A stretch of DNA of 64,000 nucleotides from Novakomyces olei (GCA_016906335.1 JADEYG010000003.1:1-64000), one strand, 5' to 3'; numbered from the stretch's first letter, positions 11,726 through 23,223 are shown. Numbers and translations are program-made. The notes: generated by a model from the sequence alone, not told the origin.

Positions 11726-12391
11726 CGTTCAATTGAATGTTTGTCGGAAATGCTAAGCGCTCAAAATCGTTGCCAAGCCAGCGTTTATATATTCGTTTAT
11801 ATTATATGTATTACTTTAACAGGAAAGATTACGCGAGCAAGACGGGAGGGATAGATTGATTGCCCAGTACGTAATTACAATGTATTATATAATACTAAAC
11901 ATTTATTATCAAAGAGGCTTTCTTATATTTACTATTAAAGAGATATTTTCATTATATATATTACACAATTATATAGGATGTCACATAGAATCAGGTCTAA
12001 GGGATAACTGCCGAAATAAAAGCACTGGAAGCTTCTTGTATATCGCAACAGCCTACGCGCAGCGTATCATGTATCGGTCCAGGAAAAAGCATTGCGGTAT
12101 TGTCGTGAATAGTAAAAGCAAGAAACCCGGTAGGTTGGGCCTTTTATAGGCGGTTTGCTCCTTTCGAGCTAGGGTTAGTCAGGGTTAGTCAGGGTTATAT
12201 TAAAAGATGAACCTTATGTAGGTTATTAAGATAGATATTGGCCAAGACAAAAGCAGTAATTCATTATACAATATGTATTGCATCTATCTATGTTTATATA
12301 TATATATATATGTATGTATATGTCCCACGCAAGACTGCCAGGGCTAATCGAGCGTCTGACCCAAAGTATTTCCTGACTCGATGTTTTCTGG
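11726..12391. other. Intergenic with telomere-like motif
   Basis: AT-rich spacer between the reductase and the P450 gene. It contains a (TA)n tract near 12296-12315 and a telomere-like tract at 12171-12197. No gene is visible. Confidence 0.6.
12171..12197. promoter_or_regulatory. Interstitial telomere-like motif
   Basis: Two exact units AGGGTTAGTC followed by AGGGTTA, the Yarrowia-type TTAGTCAGGG repeat, in the opposite orientation to the chromosome-end array. It lies about 450 nt upstream of the GRE2-type start codon. A telomere-binding general factor (Tbf1/Rap1/Tay1 class) could bind here. Confidence 0.6.
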
Positions 12392-14133
12392 CTAAGCTGC
12401 TTGCTGATCAAATGTACGTCTCGAGATACCGAGCCAACATTCGTCCGGCTTTTTCGAAAACCCTTCGTGCGACTCCAGAGTTTTCTGGTACAGCTCGAAT
12501 TTGTATCGGTGAAAGGCTGTTGCAATAATGAGCGACAGCTCCATGCGAGCGACATTTTGACCTACACAAGCGCGCGGTCCAAAGCTAAAGGGGTTGAAGC
12601 AAATCTTTTGTCTAGAGGTCAAGGCTCCCGGAAGCCATCGATCGGGCTTGAACTCCTCTACATCGGCACCCCACACATTTGCATCATGATGAATTGTGTA
12701 GCTGGGGACGGACAACACTGTTCCCGTCTTGAACTCCCATTCACCGTACGTAATACCCTTTGGAGCGGTCACTGTTCGCGGAAGGCCGAGCGCCGATGTG
12801 GAGTGCAGCCTCATGCCCTCGTCAATACAGCACCGGAGAAAGGGCAGATTCTTGACTTGCTCAAAGGAAGCAATTTCCGCCTCGGGCGGGATCGCGCTGT
12901 CGAGTTCCGCATACAGTCGAGGCAGGATTGTGCCCGGTGCGGCTCGTTCTCCGTGAAGAATCCAGTAAAAAATAGCGCATGAAGTGTTGGAGACCGTATC
13001 GCTTCCAGCAATAAGCTGCGTCAGCGCCTCAGACACGAGCTCATCGTACGGCATTGGTTGGCCTTTGCCGTCTCGTGCATCCAACAGCATTTGCAAGATA
13101 TCGTTTCGAGCGGCGACTTCGCTTCCAGTGGCGAGTCTGCGTGCTGCTGCTACACTCGCTATTCCGTGCAATGCGCCCACAGACTGAAGGCCCTTGGTGA
13201 AAAAAGGATCAGGCAAATATTTCGCGATTGGCCGAAGTGCCGGAAGCCAGCCCAGAGTAGAGCTGACTTCGCCTCGCCGATTCAAGGTTTCCGCGCCTGG
13301 CGAAAAAGTGACAGGCCCGTCTGGGCTCGTGCGGGACTCACACTCGTCCTTGGCCTTATCAACCATACCAAACGGTGCACCAAAAGCCAAATCGCCAATC
13401 ACGTCGAACGCGAGAAAAGTGCACCAGGGCATCATATTCATTTTCGCTGGGCTGGTGGATGTTGAGCGAGCGGCAATTTTGTCAAGCTGCCGCACCCAGC
13501 GGTGCAGGTTTTCCGCCATATGGTCCTCAAACGCATGGACTGAGCCGGGCGAAAACGCATGCGCAATAATTTTGCGCTTTCGCGTGTGCTCCGCACGGTT
13601 TCGAACATTAAATACCCCAGGAACTCCCGACACAAAGGCTTCGTAGTACGTGCTGTTTGCATTAGTGAATTGCCCAATAAAAAACCAAGACAGAGATGAG
13701 AGATTGAAATAAATAGTATCAAAAAGACCATTTTCATATGTGTTTGCTTTTCAAAACTATTCTCTCTCTCCTTTATATATATAATTTGGTTCAATTGGTT
13801 TTTCAAGCGTCAAGTCTAATAGTTTACATACTCTTTCAAAAAGCCATTGCCGTGCGCGTAAACGGCTTGGAGACCTTCTGGTTCAGCAATTGAAACATGG
13901 TTGTACCCAATGCGCACGATTGGACCGTAAACCCCGTGAGCCCAATGAACCCAAGCAAACTTTTTGCCGAGTCTGGCCGCAAGCGCAATCCAGATGTTGC
14001 TGATTTTCGCCAGTGGTGGTCCCGGTACGCGCTGCAAGTCCGAGTATGTTGTAAAGTAGGGCACAAGGTAATATTGCAGTGTCCAAAGCAGGCCAATTGC
14101 GGCAGCAAATCTCCAGTCGTTTATGAGAGCCAT
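12392..14133 (-). CDS. Cytochrome P450, CYP53 (benzoate 4-monooxygenase)-like
   Basis: Microsomal P450 monooxygenase. Exons 14133-13832 and 13652-12392 give 520 residues. A hydrophobic N-terminal anchor (FAAAIGLLWTLQYYLVPYF) is followed by a proline-rich hinge (RVPGPPLAK). The I-helix motif is IAGSDTVSNT, the ExxR pair is in DEGMRL, and the haem-binding loop is FSFGPRACVG with its Cys ligand. Stretches such as DVIGDLAFGAPFGM and LNRRGEVSSTLG resemble CYP53, which hydroxylates benzoate to 4-hydroxybenzoate; that assignment is from memory of the family. The intron is 179 nt. A CCCCCCACTTTTGG site lies about 60 nt upstream, shared with the hxn-like genes. The first ATG with a proper anchor was chosen as start. 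Confidence 0.85.
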
Positions 14134-14191
14134 TGGGTCTGCTGGCGTAAACAAATTCGAATACTCTGGGCCACATTATATCCTTCTCGTA

Positions 14192-14208
14192 GGTCCCCCC
14201 ACTTTTGG
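14192..14208 (+). promoter_or_regulatory. Shared catabolic-cluster motif (P450 promoter)
   Basis: GGTCCCCCCACTTTTGG, one of about ten related sites between 14 and 36.4 kb. It lies 60-75 nt upstream of the P450 start codon. Its TF is inferred to be the cluster regulator at 28979. Confidence 0.6.
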
Positions 14209-15686
14209 TGCTCTCCATTATTGGCTGCCGAGACCCGTCGCCTGGTCGATACAAAAATGGGGTAGCTTTATTATTACGACTTTTGCGAGGTTTTCTTTAT
14301 CAGTGGTCGGATTGTTTTGGTAATTTTATTTGTTCCGCAAAAGCTTTGGAGAGCCACTTTATCACATTTGCGGAGATAAGAGATTTCATAGAAAACACGT
14401 TTAGCGCTAAAAGCGATAAGCGTTTGTGGATATATTATATATATATATATATATATAGATAGATAGACAAGGTACTAATAATTTGAATAAAACAAGTAGA
14501 TTTGTCTGCCAGTTCACATCAATTTAATGTAATTAAAGTCTTTCTATTCTGATGCCATTTACCTGGTTTGGAAATTTAAGAGATCAAGTGAGATCTCGCT
14601 CGGTGCATTTAACTTTTCGAATGCAAAGAGCAATTTATATAGACAATTTTAGTCATACGCGGTTTCGTCTCGTTCGACTGATCCTATTGAGGCCGCTCAT
14701 TAGTAATGCCTATTGAACGCTGAGCACGTAGCCAGCGATGTAATATAGTCTTTATCCTGGCCAAAGCTTCTAGCATAGGCTGAGAGATTCATGATTTTAC
14801 ATCCAAGGAAGCGTATAGCATATTAGTAGGATCTTGGTACGGTATATACATGGCCATGTGGGGTTATTCCGCAGGAGGGTACAAATTCTATTTTAAACCA
14901 TCGAGCTGTCTGCGCTATTTCAACATTATGTGCCAGTGCAGCGTTCTTTGTAGAAGACCTAAATTAACACCGATCTTTGTAAATGTCGTTGAGATACGCT
15001 CTCGTGCAACTGCAAGTGTATTTGGCGGAAGTTTCTATTGCAAAGACATCTTTGCGAATCCTAAACGCACTTTTGCTTGACTGGAATTGGTATTTTTCTA
15101 CCTGGGCTTTGTTTGGATGCAAAAGTGTTTGCGCGTTTGAAAGACCGTCTATGGCGATAAAACATGACTCTTTTTGTCCTGTTTTGTTTCCTGCAACTAA
15201 TTAATAGTAATCATTTGGTGCTGAAATCGTTATTTTTCATTTCTGGCGTCGATGATAATTGCCTTTTTTAACGTAGCTATTGGTCATACTTGCTTTGTTG
15301 TCATAAATATTTAGAGACGTAAAATCCCAGTTTGAAGCTCAGTCCCAAAAACCGCGCCATAACACACTGCTGGAAATGACACTGTAACGATAATGGATCT
15401 AGTTTTTCACAGACGGGCACTTGCTCGAACCATTACGTTAACGCAATATTTTCCATTTTCCTCCCGCTTACAGTCTATTAGTTTGTTGACCGTTTGGAAG
15501 AGTATTTCAGATAATGAAAACGCTAAATATAAAATTAGATACATGTATTGAACGCTAAATGGCTTTAACTGTCTTCTATTCAGCCTGATGGGCTACCTGC
15601 ACAGGCTGTCCAGTACCGCAAGGCTCCTAGAAAATTACGATGACTGGGCCCGAAAGATCAAGGCCTGTCTGGGGCGCCTTGTAATG
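14209..15686. other. Long intergenic region, no gene seen
   Basis: About 1.5 kb without a convincing coding frame. It contains a TATA/GATA dinucleotide-tetranucleotide tract near 14435-14466. Short frames are isolated, lack start context and resemble no family I know. Confidence 0.55.
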
Positions 15687-17024
15687 TTAGCAGTGCGAGA
15701 GCTGGGCAAGAGGCAGCTCTGGCACGCGATCCAGCTTTTGGTTCGCGAGCGCCAGATCAGCATCACTAACGGCATCGTACTTGAATATCCAGTCACTCAT
15801 GACCGGACACTTCCAGAGGAACGGGCAGCCCGGGTCCGGTACGTCTTTCGCAATAGCCGTGTCGCGTGCCTCCTGTTCCGGACCATCGTCCAGGTGCCAG
15901 TAGTACTGGTGGTGGCAGCCAGCGTCGACTATTTTGCCCGTCCGTGCAATGCGCGTCTCCTCGTACGCACAAATGCTGATGGGCAGCTGCTCCTCTTTAT
16001 TCTCGGCCGTGACTGCCGCCAGCACACGGCCCATAACAGCAGCATCTTCAATACACATGCCGGCTCCCTGTGACAGGTAGGGCAGTGTTGCATGGACTGC
16101 ATCCCCGAGAAAACAAAACGTCTTTTTGGCGCTTGACCACGACGGAGTCTGATCGCGTACAGCCAGACGCCAGGTCACCATATCCGCACAGTCTTCAACA
16201 CGGGCCAAAAGGTCGCCTATAAAAGGATCAAAGTCTTTAAAGTACTCACGCAGCTCCGCTGTTGAGGAGCTGCCGTACTTGATCTCTTGCGGACCAAGAT
16301 TGTCGGGCACGAGCAGCACCATATTCAGGTACTCGCCGCCCCGAAGCGGGTAGCATACGAGATGCGTCTGCGGGCCGACCCAGTAATTGACGCGTGGTGT
16401 GTCCAGCAAATCGCGAAATTTACCGTCCGAAGCGGAGGCCAAGGCCTTGCCCGGGACAAGGATGCGGAAGGCGAGATCGCCAGAAAGCCGTGGCAGATCG
16501 ATTTTTTTGTAGAACAAATTGCGCAGGCCTGAATTGACCCCGTCAGCCGCGATAATTAGGTCTGCCATGACCTCTGATCCGTCCCGGCACGTCAGCCTTG
16601 TCGCTTCGAAGTCTACGTCAATCACAGCCTTTTCCAGCAACAGTTCCGCTCCATTAGCCACGGCCGCCTGTAGCAGTACGTGATGTAGATTGGCCCGATG
16701 AAAATTCCAAAAGGGCGACCCGTACTTGTGGCGATAAGCCGTCATGTCCACTGACCCAATAATACGGCCGTCCGCGTAACGCCGAAAGTTTGCCTCCTTT
16801 GGCTCGGCAGCAAAGGCGGCTAGTGCGTCCGCTAAGCCCCAGTGAGTTAGTATACGTGTGGCATTTGCGTTGATTTGTATGCCTGCACCAACTTCCTTGA
16901 TGCTGCTGGCCGCTTCCAGAATCACTACTTGATGTTCTGGCTGCTCACGTTTGATCGCTATTGCAGCCGACAGGCCTCCAATGCCGGCACCTACAATAAC
17001 TACCTTGAACCGTGGCCTATCCAT
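15687..17024 (-). CDS. FAD-dependent aromatic monooxygenase (salicylate/6-hydroxynicotinate hydroxylase-like)
   Basis: Single-exon class A flavin monooxygenase of 445 residues, starting MDRPRFKVVIVGAG. The dinucleotide motif GAGIGG is at about residues 11-16, the DG motif in IIAADGVNSGLR, and the GD motif in FLGDAVHATLPYLSQGAG. The family hydroxylates or decarboxylates ring acids such as salicylate, 4-hydroxybenzoate or 6-hydroxynicotinate with NAD(P)H and O2. It is a clear paralogue of the enzyme at 23407-24944, sharing REVGAGIQ-like, DFHRA/NFHRA and GDAVHATLPYL blocks, but it has lost or never had its introns. Its upstream region has a telomere-like motif (17152) and not the CCCCCAC site. 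The substrate is unknown; HxnX-like activity is possible. Confidence 0.88.
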   Translation of the reverse strand: MDRPRFKVVIVGAGIGGLSAAIAIKREQPEHQVVILEAASSIKEVGAGIQINANATRILTHWGLADALAAFAAEPKEANFRRYADGRIIGSVDMTAYRHKYGSPFWNFHRANLHHVLLQAAVANGAELLLEKAVIDVDFEATRLTCRDGSEVMADLIIAADGVNSGLRNLFYKKIDLPRLSGDLAFRILVPGKALASASDGKFRDLLDTPRVNYWVGPQTHLVCYPLRGGEYLNMVLLVPDNLGPQEIKYGSSSTAELREYFKDFDPFIGDLLARVEDCADMVTWRLAVRDQTPSWSSAKKTFCFLGDAVHATLPYLSQGAGMCIEDAAVMGRVLAAVTAENKEEQLPISICAYEETRIARTGKIVDAGCHHQYYWHLDDGPEQEARDTAIAKDVPDPGCPFLWKCPVMSDWIFKYDAVSDADLALANQKLDRVPELPLAQLSHC

Positions 17025-17151
17025 CGTCTGTCTAAACCCCAAAAGTCGCTGGTCGTTTCTTTATCTGGCACCGCAGGCACCATTGTCGCACACGTCCGAT
17101 ACTCGTCGAACGGACGGCTAACATTATAAGTTATTTTATTATAGATAGATA

Positions 17152-17166
17152 AGGGTTAGGGTCAGG
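17152..17166. promoter_or_regulatory. Interstitial telomere-like motif
   Basis: AGGGTTAGGGTCAGG, about 130 nt upstream of the FAD monooxygenase start codon at 17024. Confidence 0.55.
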
Positions 17167-17415
17167 ATAAGAGATAACAATTCGGCCAAAGGGCCCTTTA
17201 GAACTGCGATATCATGTAGGTCTTTCGCGCTGGCAACTACGTTCCATTGCTTTTTCCATGGCTAAGACCAGCTAAGAAGAAATTGCCTATTTATTTTTGT
17301 TGAGGCGAAACAATTACGGTTGCTTTCAAAACTATCCAGAGATCCAGCAAAGTTAAGAAACAAATAATGGGGCACTGGACCTGTTAGGATTGTTCGAAGC
17401 GCATAGATAGTACTG

Positions 17416-17436
17416 TTAGGGTTAATTAGGGTTAGG
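17416..17436. promoter_or_regulatory. Interstitial telomere-like motif
   Basis: Two TTAGGGTTA words separated by a few bases, in the spacer between the FAD monooxygenase and the amidohydrolase. Confidence 0.5.
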
Positions 17437-17872
17437 AACATTAAACTTGATAACAGTTTTTGGCCTATTTATTGTCAAACCTATACAATACCCAATATAT
17501 TGAATCTACTGCTGGAAGAAGGCCTGGATAGCCAAGAACTTTGGTTTTTGGCAGGTAGACATTAAATTGCGCCTCAAGAATAATATGAATAGCAATAATA
17601 TGAATAGCAAAAATCGTCTTGTTTCATTAAACACGCCCCCATTAATGTGTAAGTCTATCCGACAAAGCGCACGTGGTAATATAACCTATAATACCGAGAA
17701 CTTTGGTTTGCTCAGCGCGGGTATAGCAAATCATGTGGAAGTTGGACTCGACGATCGTCATGCTCAAATCCGCCTGCCGCCCTTGTTGGCTATATCTTGA
17801 TCGTTGAGTTTTGATTGCACTGTACAGCACTATCCCATCAGTAGTCCGTCTGCACTATAAGCTGGCTGGGAG

Positions 17873-19879
17873 CTAGTCACCCGCTCCAAAATCAAGCCGC
17901 TCAACCCTCGTCTGGGCCACCACACGTCCGCCAAAGATGGTGAGCCGTGCGGCCGGGGGTCGGGCACACAAGCCGGCGAGCACAGCCCACTTTGGGTCAC
18001 GGGCTTCGAGGGCGGAGCGGTCCGACTGCAGTAGTACAAATGACGCCTCGGCGCCTGGCTGCGGTATGAGAGGCACTGCTTGTTTCTTGATCGATGCTGA
18101 CGCGTACTCTGTAACGCAGCGCAGCAGCACATCCAGTGCATCTGCCGTGGCACTTTGCTGAACTGCAATTGAGAGCGGCAGCAGCTCGAGCGGGTCAGCC
18201 GTGCCCTGTGGTGTAAACGCATTTGCCACATTGTTTGTCGACAACGCAACACTGAAGCCGCACTGCTGGAGCAGTAGTACGGGCATTGTGCCCCGCGGAC
18301 GTAGAATCCCGCTCTCACGTCCCATCATATATACATCGCTCGCCGGCAGCCCCACAAAGTGCACATTCACAGGACTGGTACTGGTACTAGTACTAGTAGT
18401 ACTGGTAGTGCTAGTAGCGCTAGTAGTGCCAGTAGTGCTAGTAGTGCTAGTAGTGCCAGTAGTACCACGACTAGTAGTAGCTGGGCTATTAGTGGCTAGG
18501 CTATTAGTGGCTAGGCTATTAGTGGCTGGGCTATTAGTGGCTGGGCTAGCACCAGCAGAGCCAATAGGAACAGAACTAATAGAGCCAGTGGGGTTAGTAC
18601 TAGCAGTAGCAGTGGCAGTCCTGGGACTAGTAATAGCATTAGCAGAACTATCAAGACTACCGTGACTGACGATGTCACTGACATTGCACCGGCGGGCTAA
18701 AAATTGCAATTGATCTTTGTTATACAGACACAGCTTTGTCATATGTCCGAGTACAATCTTGCGCAGAGTACCGTCGCGATGCCGAGGCAAACGGCTCTCA
18801 CCTGCCCGTTGTAGCACATAGGGCAGCAGTGACGGGCGGCTCGGGTCCAGATCGTAGTCCAGGTGGAACTGCACGTCCAGATCAAACTGCTCTGCCAACT
18901 GAAACACGGTATCGATGTTGCGCTCCGGACACGTGTCGACGTACGGGGCAGAGCCGATGGCACACACGGCCGGCTCATCCGCATAGCGAGAACACGCTTG
19001 CTGGAGCAGCTCCGTCATTGCCGTACCCGAGACTGCTCCACCTGTTGCGTCTTCGTGCTGGAAAATCGCGTCCTGTGCAAACACGGCCAGACGCAAATCG
19101 ATGCGGTCCTTGAAGCGTCGGCTCAAAGCGACACACTCGTCTAGACACAGGAAGCCTACCGTTTTGTCGACCTCTACGTGTGACATCATGAGGGATACAC
19201 CGTACCCAATGGCCTCCTGCAACAACCGTTGGGCCCGTGCTTGCACATCTGCCGCAGTGAAAGCCGCCTTTTGTCGAGCCGTTTCCCTTAGCGCTTCCCC
19301 AAAGTCACTGTCGCCTTTGTTAGCCTCATCGCAGGATTAATCATTAATTCATTCCCAGACAAACATTGTAATAAACAAAATTTTAGACTGAAAATATTCG
19401 TAAATCATTAAATGAAGTTTATAAATCTTAACAGTTAAGAAAATCAATAAGCAAGAATCAAAATTGATCCAAATACTCAATTCTAGCAACTGCGCGAAAC
19501 TAAATTAAATGATCCAAAATCAAGTAAACAATTATTGCTCAGATGCGGATATTTTATTTGAAAAATGCAAATTAAAAAGGGCGAAGCTGAAAACAAGCGT
19601 ATCAATCTTTACTCACCCCGTGCGTAAAACTGCGTCGCTCAGCAAATGACACTTGTCAATGTGCATGTGGGCCTGTGTTAATCCTGGCAATACAATGGCA
19701 GCCCTGGCATCGACCACGCTGCCCGAGATCTCAGCATTTGGTCCCCAAATCGCAGTCGCCTGTGTACCCTCCGTCTGCTTCTCCACAGCTTTAACAGCAC
19801 CATGCTCTAAATGTATCGTGTACAGCGAGCTCGCATCATGCAGCAGCACGCAATTGCGCACTATCCGTATGTGTTCCAT
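17873..19879 (-). CDS. Cytosine-deaminase-type amidohydrolase with Ser/Thr repeat insert
   Basis: Metal-dependent amidohydrolase, related to bacterial CodA-type cytosine deaminases. Exon 1 (19879 to about 19617) ends after the metal-binding AHMHIDKC motif. Exon 2 (about 19330-17873) carries SHVEVD, the QFHLDYDLD block, GHMTKLC and a C-terminal FGGRVV segment. An insert of roughly 95 residues of repeated (P/L)ATNS and (S/G)TT units, encoded by 18362-18660, interrupts the catalytic domain. The roughly 280-nt intron begins with a good GTGAGT donor, but the only nearby AG acceptor (end of GATGAG, about 19324) leaves the wrong frame. The match resumes in frame with GAT GAG GCT AAC. So the junction is either unusual or damaged. 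Substrate unknown: a cyclic amide or amine on a ring is typical of the family. Confidence 0.78.
18362..18660 (-). repeat. In-frame coding minisatellite in the amidohydrolase
   Basis: A run of 15-nt units (GCTATTAGTGGCTAG on the + strand, four copies near 18485-18545) and 9-nt GTA/CTA-rich units, read on the minus strand as (P/L)ATNS and (S/G)TT repeats. It keeps the reading frame throughout. Confidence 0.85.
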
Positions 19880-20861
19880 CCCATCAACATGTATTCACTA
19901 CCAGGGCTCTAGCTGTGACAAATGTTGCCGAGTCATCTTTACTTTGCTGCCACTTTAAAGATGCAATTATACGGCTATCACCGTTATGACAATTTGTTAT
20001 CGGAGGCATGTTTATTTTTTTTGGTACGGTAATTAATTATTTATCGGATAAATGGCTGAACATTTGTGTTCGCAACTAGTATTCAGGGTTATGTAGGGTT
20101 AATTACGATATTTCATCGATTACACTCATATCTGTGTTCTTGTTTTCTAATAGTTCGTTATGCGTTTGTGTAGTATATATTAACGTCGGTTCAGGCATAG
20201 GCAACAAGCTCAGTAGTAATTACGACCTCATCCTTTATTCAAAGCATTTATCTACGCGATATAGTCACCTACTGAAAACATGACAGCATGCAGATGTTGA
20301 GGCAATTTTTGTATAAAAATCAGTGCAAATACTATTTAAAAGTAATTAAACGCAACAAAACAAAGACTGTCAATGGCAGAAAATTAGTTTGTCTCATCTA
20401 TTATGGAAACTTTTTATTGGGAAAACGGGACGTGGGCGGTTTATCCCACTCTAAAAATGACAGTTTTGGCCAAAAGTTCAGAAAAGTTTGAAAGCTGTCT
20501 ACAATTTGAATCTAGCTCACAGTACGCCCAAGTTGTACACGTCATACGTTGAACACGTCATACGTTGGGGATCAAACTCAGTTGAATGGAGGAATGATGA
20601 ACTCAACTCGAATGTAATGTACATTTATTCTAAAACTGGCACAATCCGTCAAAATTCTTTTCAATTTTTGGACGCTTGGTCCGGAACGTTATTAAACGAA
20701 TATCCATCTAAAACATACGGTTTAAAAGCAATAATGAGCTGACAATAAAGTCGGCGTGTCAGTACTGCAGTCGCTGCGCTTTAGACATATTTACTGAAAA
20801 AAATTGATATTCAGGTTCTTACACATCTATCCCCCAAATGGTCCATAACGTAGATGTTCCG
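19880..20861. other. Intergenic with telomere-like motif
   Basis: Spacer of almost 1 kb between the amidohydrolase and the MFS gene. It has a telomere-like motif at 20084-20105. Short frames here (for example 20488-20742) have no recognisable family and no intron or start context. Confidence 0.55.
20084..20105. promoter_or_regulatory. Interstitial telomere-like motif
   Basis: CAGGGTTATGTAGGGTTAATTA, about 200 nt upstream of the amidohydrolase start codon. Confidence 0.5.
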
Positions 20862-20877
20862 ATAACCCCCACCTTTG
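20862..20877 (+). promoter_or_regulatory. Shared catabolic-cluster motif (MFS promoter)
   Basis: ATAACCCCCACCTTTG, about 275 nt upstream of the MFS start. A weaker inverted match, CACAAAAGTGGGCTC, lies at 21104-21118, only 35 nt before the start codon. Confidence 0.6.
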
Positions 20878-21152
20878 ATTTATTCCCCTTTTGGATTTGA
20901 CAACTAGGAATACTGTATGTATTGCTGCAAATGAGCATTCGTTACCCACTCTTGACGCGGATGAAATCCGTATCTTTTGCGATAGGGCAGTACACCACGA
21001 AAATCGGCCCTGAGTGCGGTGGGTTGCTTATCTAGCAGCATCTGCACAAAAGACAGTGCATATGGTTCAAAAGGCCGGCAAAGGTAGGAGTTTGTTTAAC
21101 TTTCACAAAAGTGGGCTCAAACAAAAGTGTGAACTTTGTACAAAGGACCACA

Positions 21153-22906
21153 ATGTCAGTTGGGATTGAAAAGAACAAAAGCGAATATGGCAAGGCTGAC
21201 GAAGAAGTCGGTCATGTCAGTGAGCTTATTGATTTGCCTTTGGGAACAGTTCATATTTTGGACTTGACCCATAACTATCACGGGAAGCATGCCAGCTCGG
21301 GCGACACAGAAATTATTTTGGAACCGCCTCCAAGTTCAGATCCCGAGGATCCTTTGAACTGGTCACGCAAGCGAAAATACCTGGCTACTCTATGCGCCAT
21401 TTTGTAAGAAGTAGATTGTTACTGGCGCTGACTCAAAAAAAGTTATACGTGGTGCGTTTGCGTATCGTCATCAGCCGTATACTCTGTGTTTGCACCAATT
21501 TACCTTGATACAGGAATAAGCTTTGGACAGCTAAATGTAATGCCAACAAAGCTGTATATTTGTTTGCACCCAACTTACTATAATAGGATGGCACAGGCTA
21601 CATGTTTCTCTTCTTTGGATGGAGTCTACTGTTTTGGCAACCAATTTCGCTCAAGTACGGAAGGCGAAGCGTTTATCTCATTCAGCTGCTGGGCACAATG
21701 GTAAGGGAGCAAATATTTTAAAAAAGCTTCAAATTTGCTGACGTAACACATAGGGATTTAATGTCTGGGCAGGATACGGCAGAAACAATGGTCAATGGAT
21801 TGCACAGAGAATATTGCTGGGGTTTTTCGGTGCGTCCAGCGAGGCATTGGTGGAGGTTACGGTCGCTGATCTGTGGTTCACCCACGAACGTGGAACTTAC
21901 ATGGCCATGTACGTTGTGAGTTTGTTTGGTGGTCAGCTCGGTACAATTCCGGCTGGCTTTATTACTGCCGCACAGGGCTGGCCATGGGTTTTTTACTGGT
22001 GCGCCATTCTGAATGCAATTGGGTTCGTGTTTTGCTTTTTCTTCATGGAAGAAACCATGTATGTGCGCGACTACACAAAACCTGACAAGATTACGCCGAG
22101 AAAGACTTTTCTACAAAAGCTTTCGCTATTTCCCAAGGAGCGTCCCAATATCAGCTTACTGGCGCTTACCATACAACCGTTCAAAATTTTGCAGCTACCG
22201 CTGGTGATATGGGCTGGAGTCTTATACGGATGCTATCTCTGCTGGTTTGCGCTTATGAACGCAACTGTGAGTGAGGTTTTGAGTGATGCACCTTACAACT
22301 TTTCTGGAGAGGTAAAGCCAGCTTTTCATTTTCTCGATTTTATTGTTCTAACCCCTCTAGATGGTTGGCGTGGCATACATTGGACAAATTATAGGACTCT
22401 ATATATCTGGAATTTTTGGCGGCAAGCTCGGTGACTATGTTGTTTTATGGGCAGCTCGAAGAAACAAGGGCATTGCAGAACCAGAATTTCGCTTGTACCT
22501 CTTTATCCCGGCCGCTATTCTTGCCCCTGCAGGCTTGATATTGTGGGGCGTGGGTGCTGCACACAAAGTACACTGGGTCGGTCTTCTCTTTGGGCTTGGT
22601 ATTACCGGTGTGACAATTCCTATGGCAGGTACAGTATGTGTGACGTACATTGTTGATTGCTATAAGGAAATCGCAGGGCCTTGCCTTGTCACGCTGGTTT
22701 TGTTCCGAAACACTATCGATTTTGGCTTCAACTACTCAGTCACTCCTTTTGTTGAGCACAGTGGTCTTCAAAACGTTTTTGTCATGTGGTCCATGATTGC
22801 GTTTGGAACAACTCTTTCGTGCTTGTTGATCATAAAGTATGGACGCCGCCTCCGAACTGCGGCTGCTCCAGTTTACGAGAAGCTGCGAAAAGAACAAATG
22901 CACTAG
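21153..22906 (+). CDS. MFS transporter, DHA1-like (HxnP/HxnZ-type candidate)
   Basis: Plasma-membrane major facilitator of 520 residues and 12 predicted membrane spans. Exons: 21153-21403, 21443-21536, 21587-21700, 21754-22311 and 22361-22906. The splice sites join blocks such as SSAVYSVFAPIYLDTGISF, GYMFLFFGWSLLFWQPIS with KYGRRSVYL, and LLGFFGASSEALVEVTVADL, all typical of fungal DHA1 drug/organic-solute transporters of the Hol1 kind. The N-terminal 80 residues are cytosolic and acidic, ending in the DPEDPLNWS motif usual in this family. Introns are 39-53 nt. It has the shared CCCCCAC motif in its promoter and precedes the hxn-like enzymes, so import of a pyridine acid or export of an intermediate is likely (inference). 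Confidence 0.87.
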
Positions 22907-23210
22907 GCAACGAGAGTAGAAAGAGCGAGCTTTGGCAAGATGGAAGTGTCAAAAATTGTTTGTTATAGAATTAGTGTAGTAAAAGGAATTTTTTAGATTT
23001 CAGACATGTACGAGGTACAGCGGAATATTAAAAATAAATCTTAATAATTTGGATACGGGTTTCAATGTCTCGAAATCTCTCGTGTTAAAATGTTGCAATA
23101 GTAAGGTGAGAGAAAGCAAGTTTAGACCTTAAAGTCCTCCAAACGTATGGCACCAAAGGCCGAGAAAAAAGTTACGCAAAAGCAATCTCGTACTTTACAT
23201 GGTCCCCCAC

Positions 23211-23223
23211 CCCCCCACTTTGG
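23211..23223 (+). promoter_or_regulatory. Shared catabolic-cluster motif (HxnX-like promoter, distal)
   Basis: CCCCCCACTTTGG, about 185 nt upstream of the FAD monooxygenase start codon. Confidence 0.55.

Larger units (their letters stand above)
17025..17872. other. Intergenic with two telomere-like motifs
   Basis: About 850 nt holding AGGGTTAGGGTCAGG (17152-17166) and TTAGGGTTAATTAGGGTTAGG (17416-17436). No credible gene is seen. Confidence 0.6.

Noticed and set aside
18201-18665. Plus-strand frame rich in Leu/Val opposite the amidohydrolase
   Set aside because: It is the antisense reading of the Ser/Thr minisatellite in a well-supported minus-strand gene.
20488-20742. 84-codon frame between the amidohydrolase and the MFS gene
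   Set aside because: No family resemblance and no neighbouring exons that extend it.
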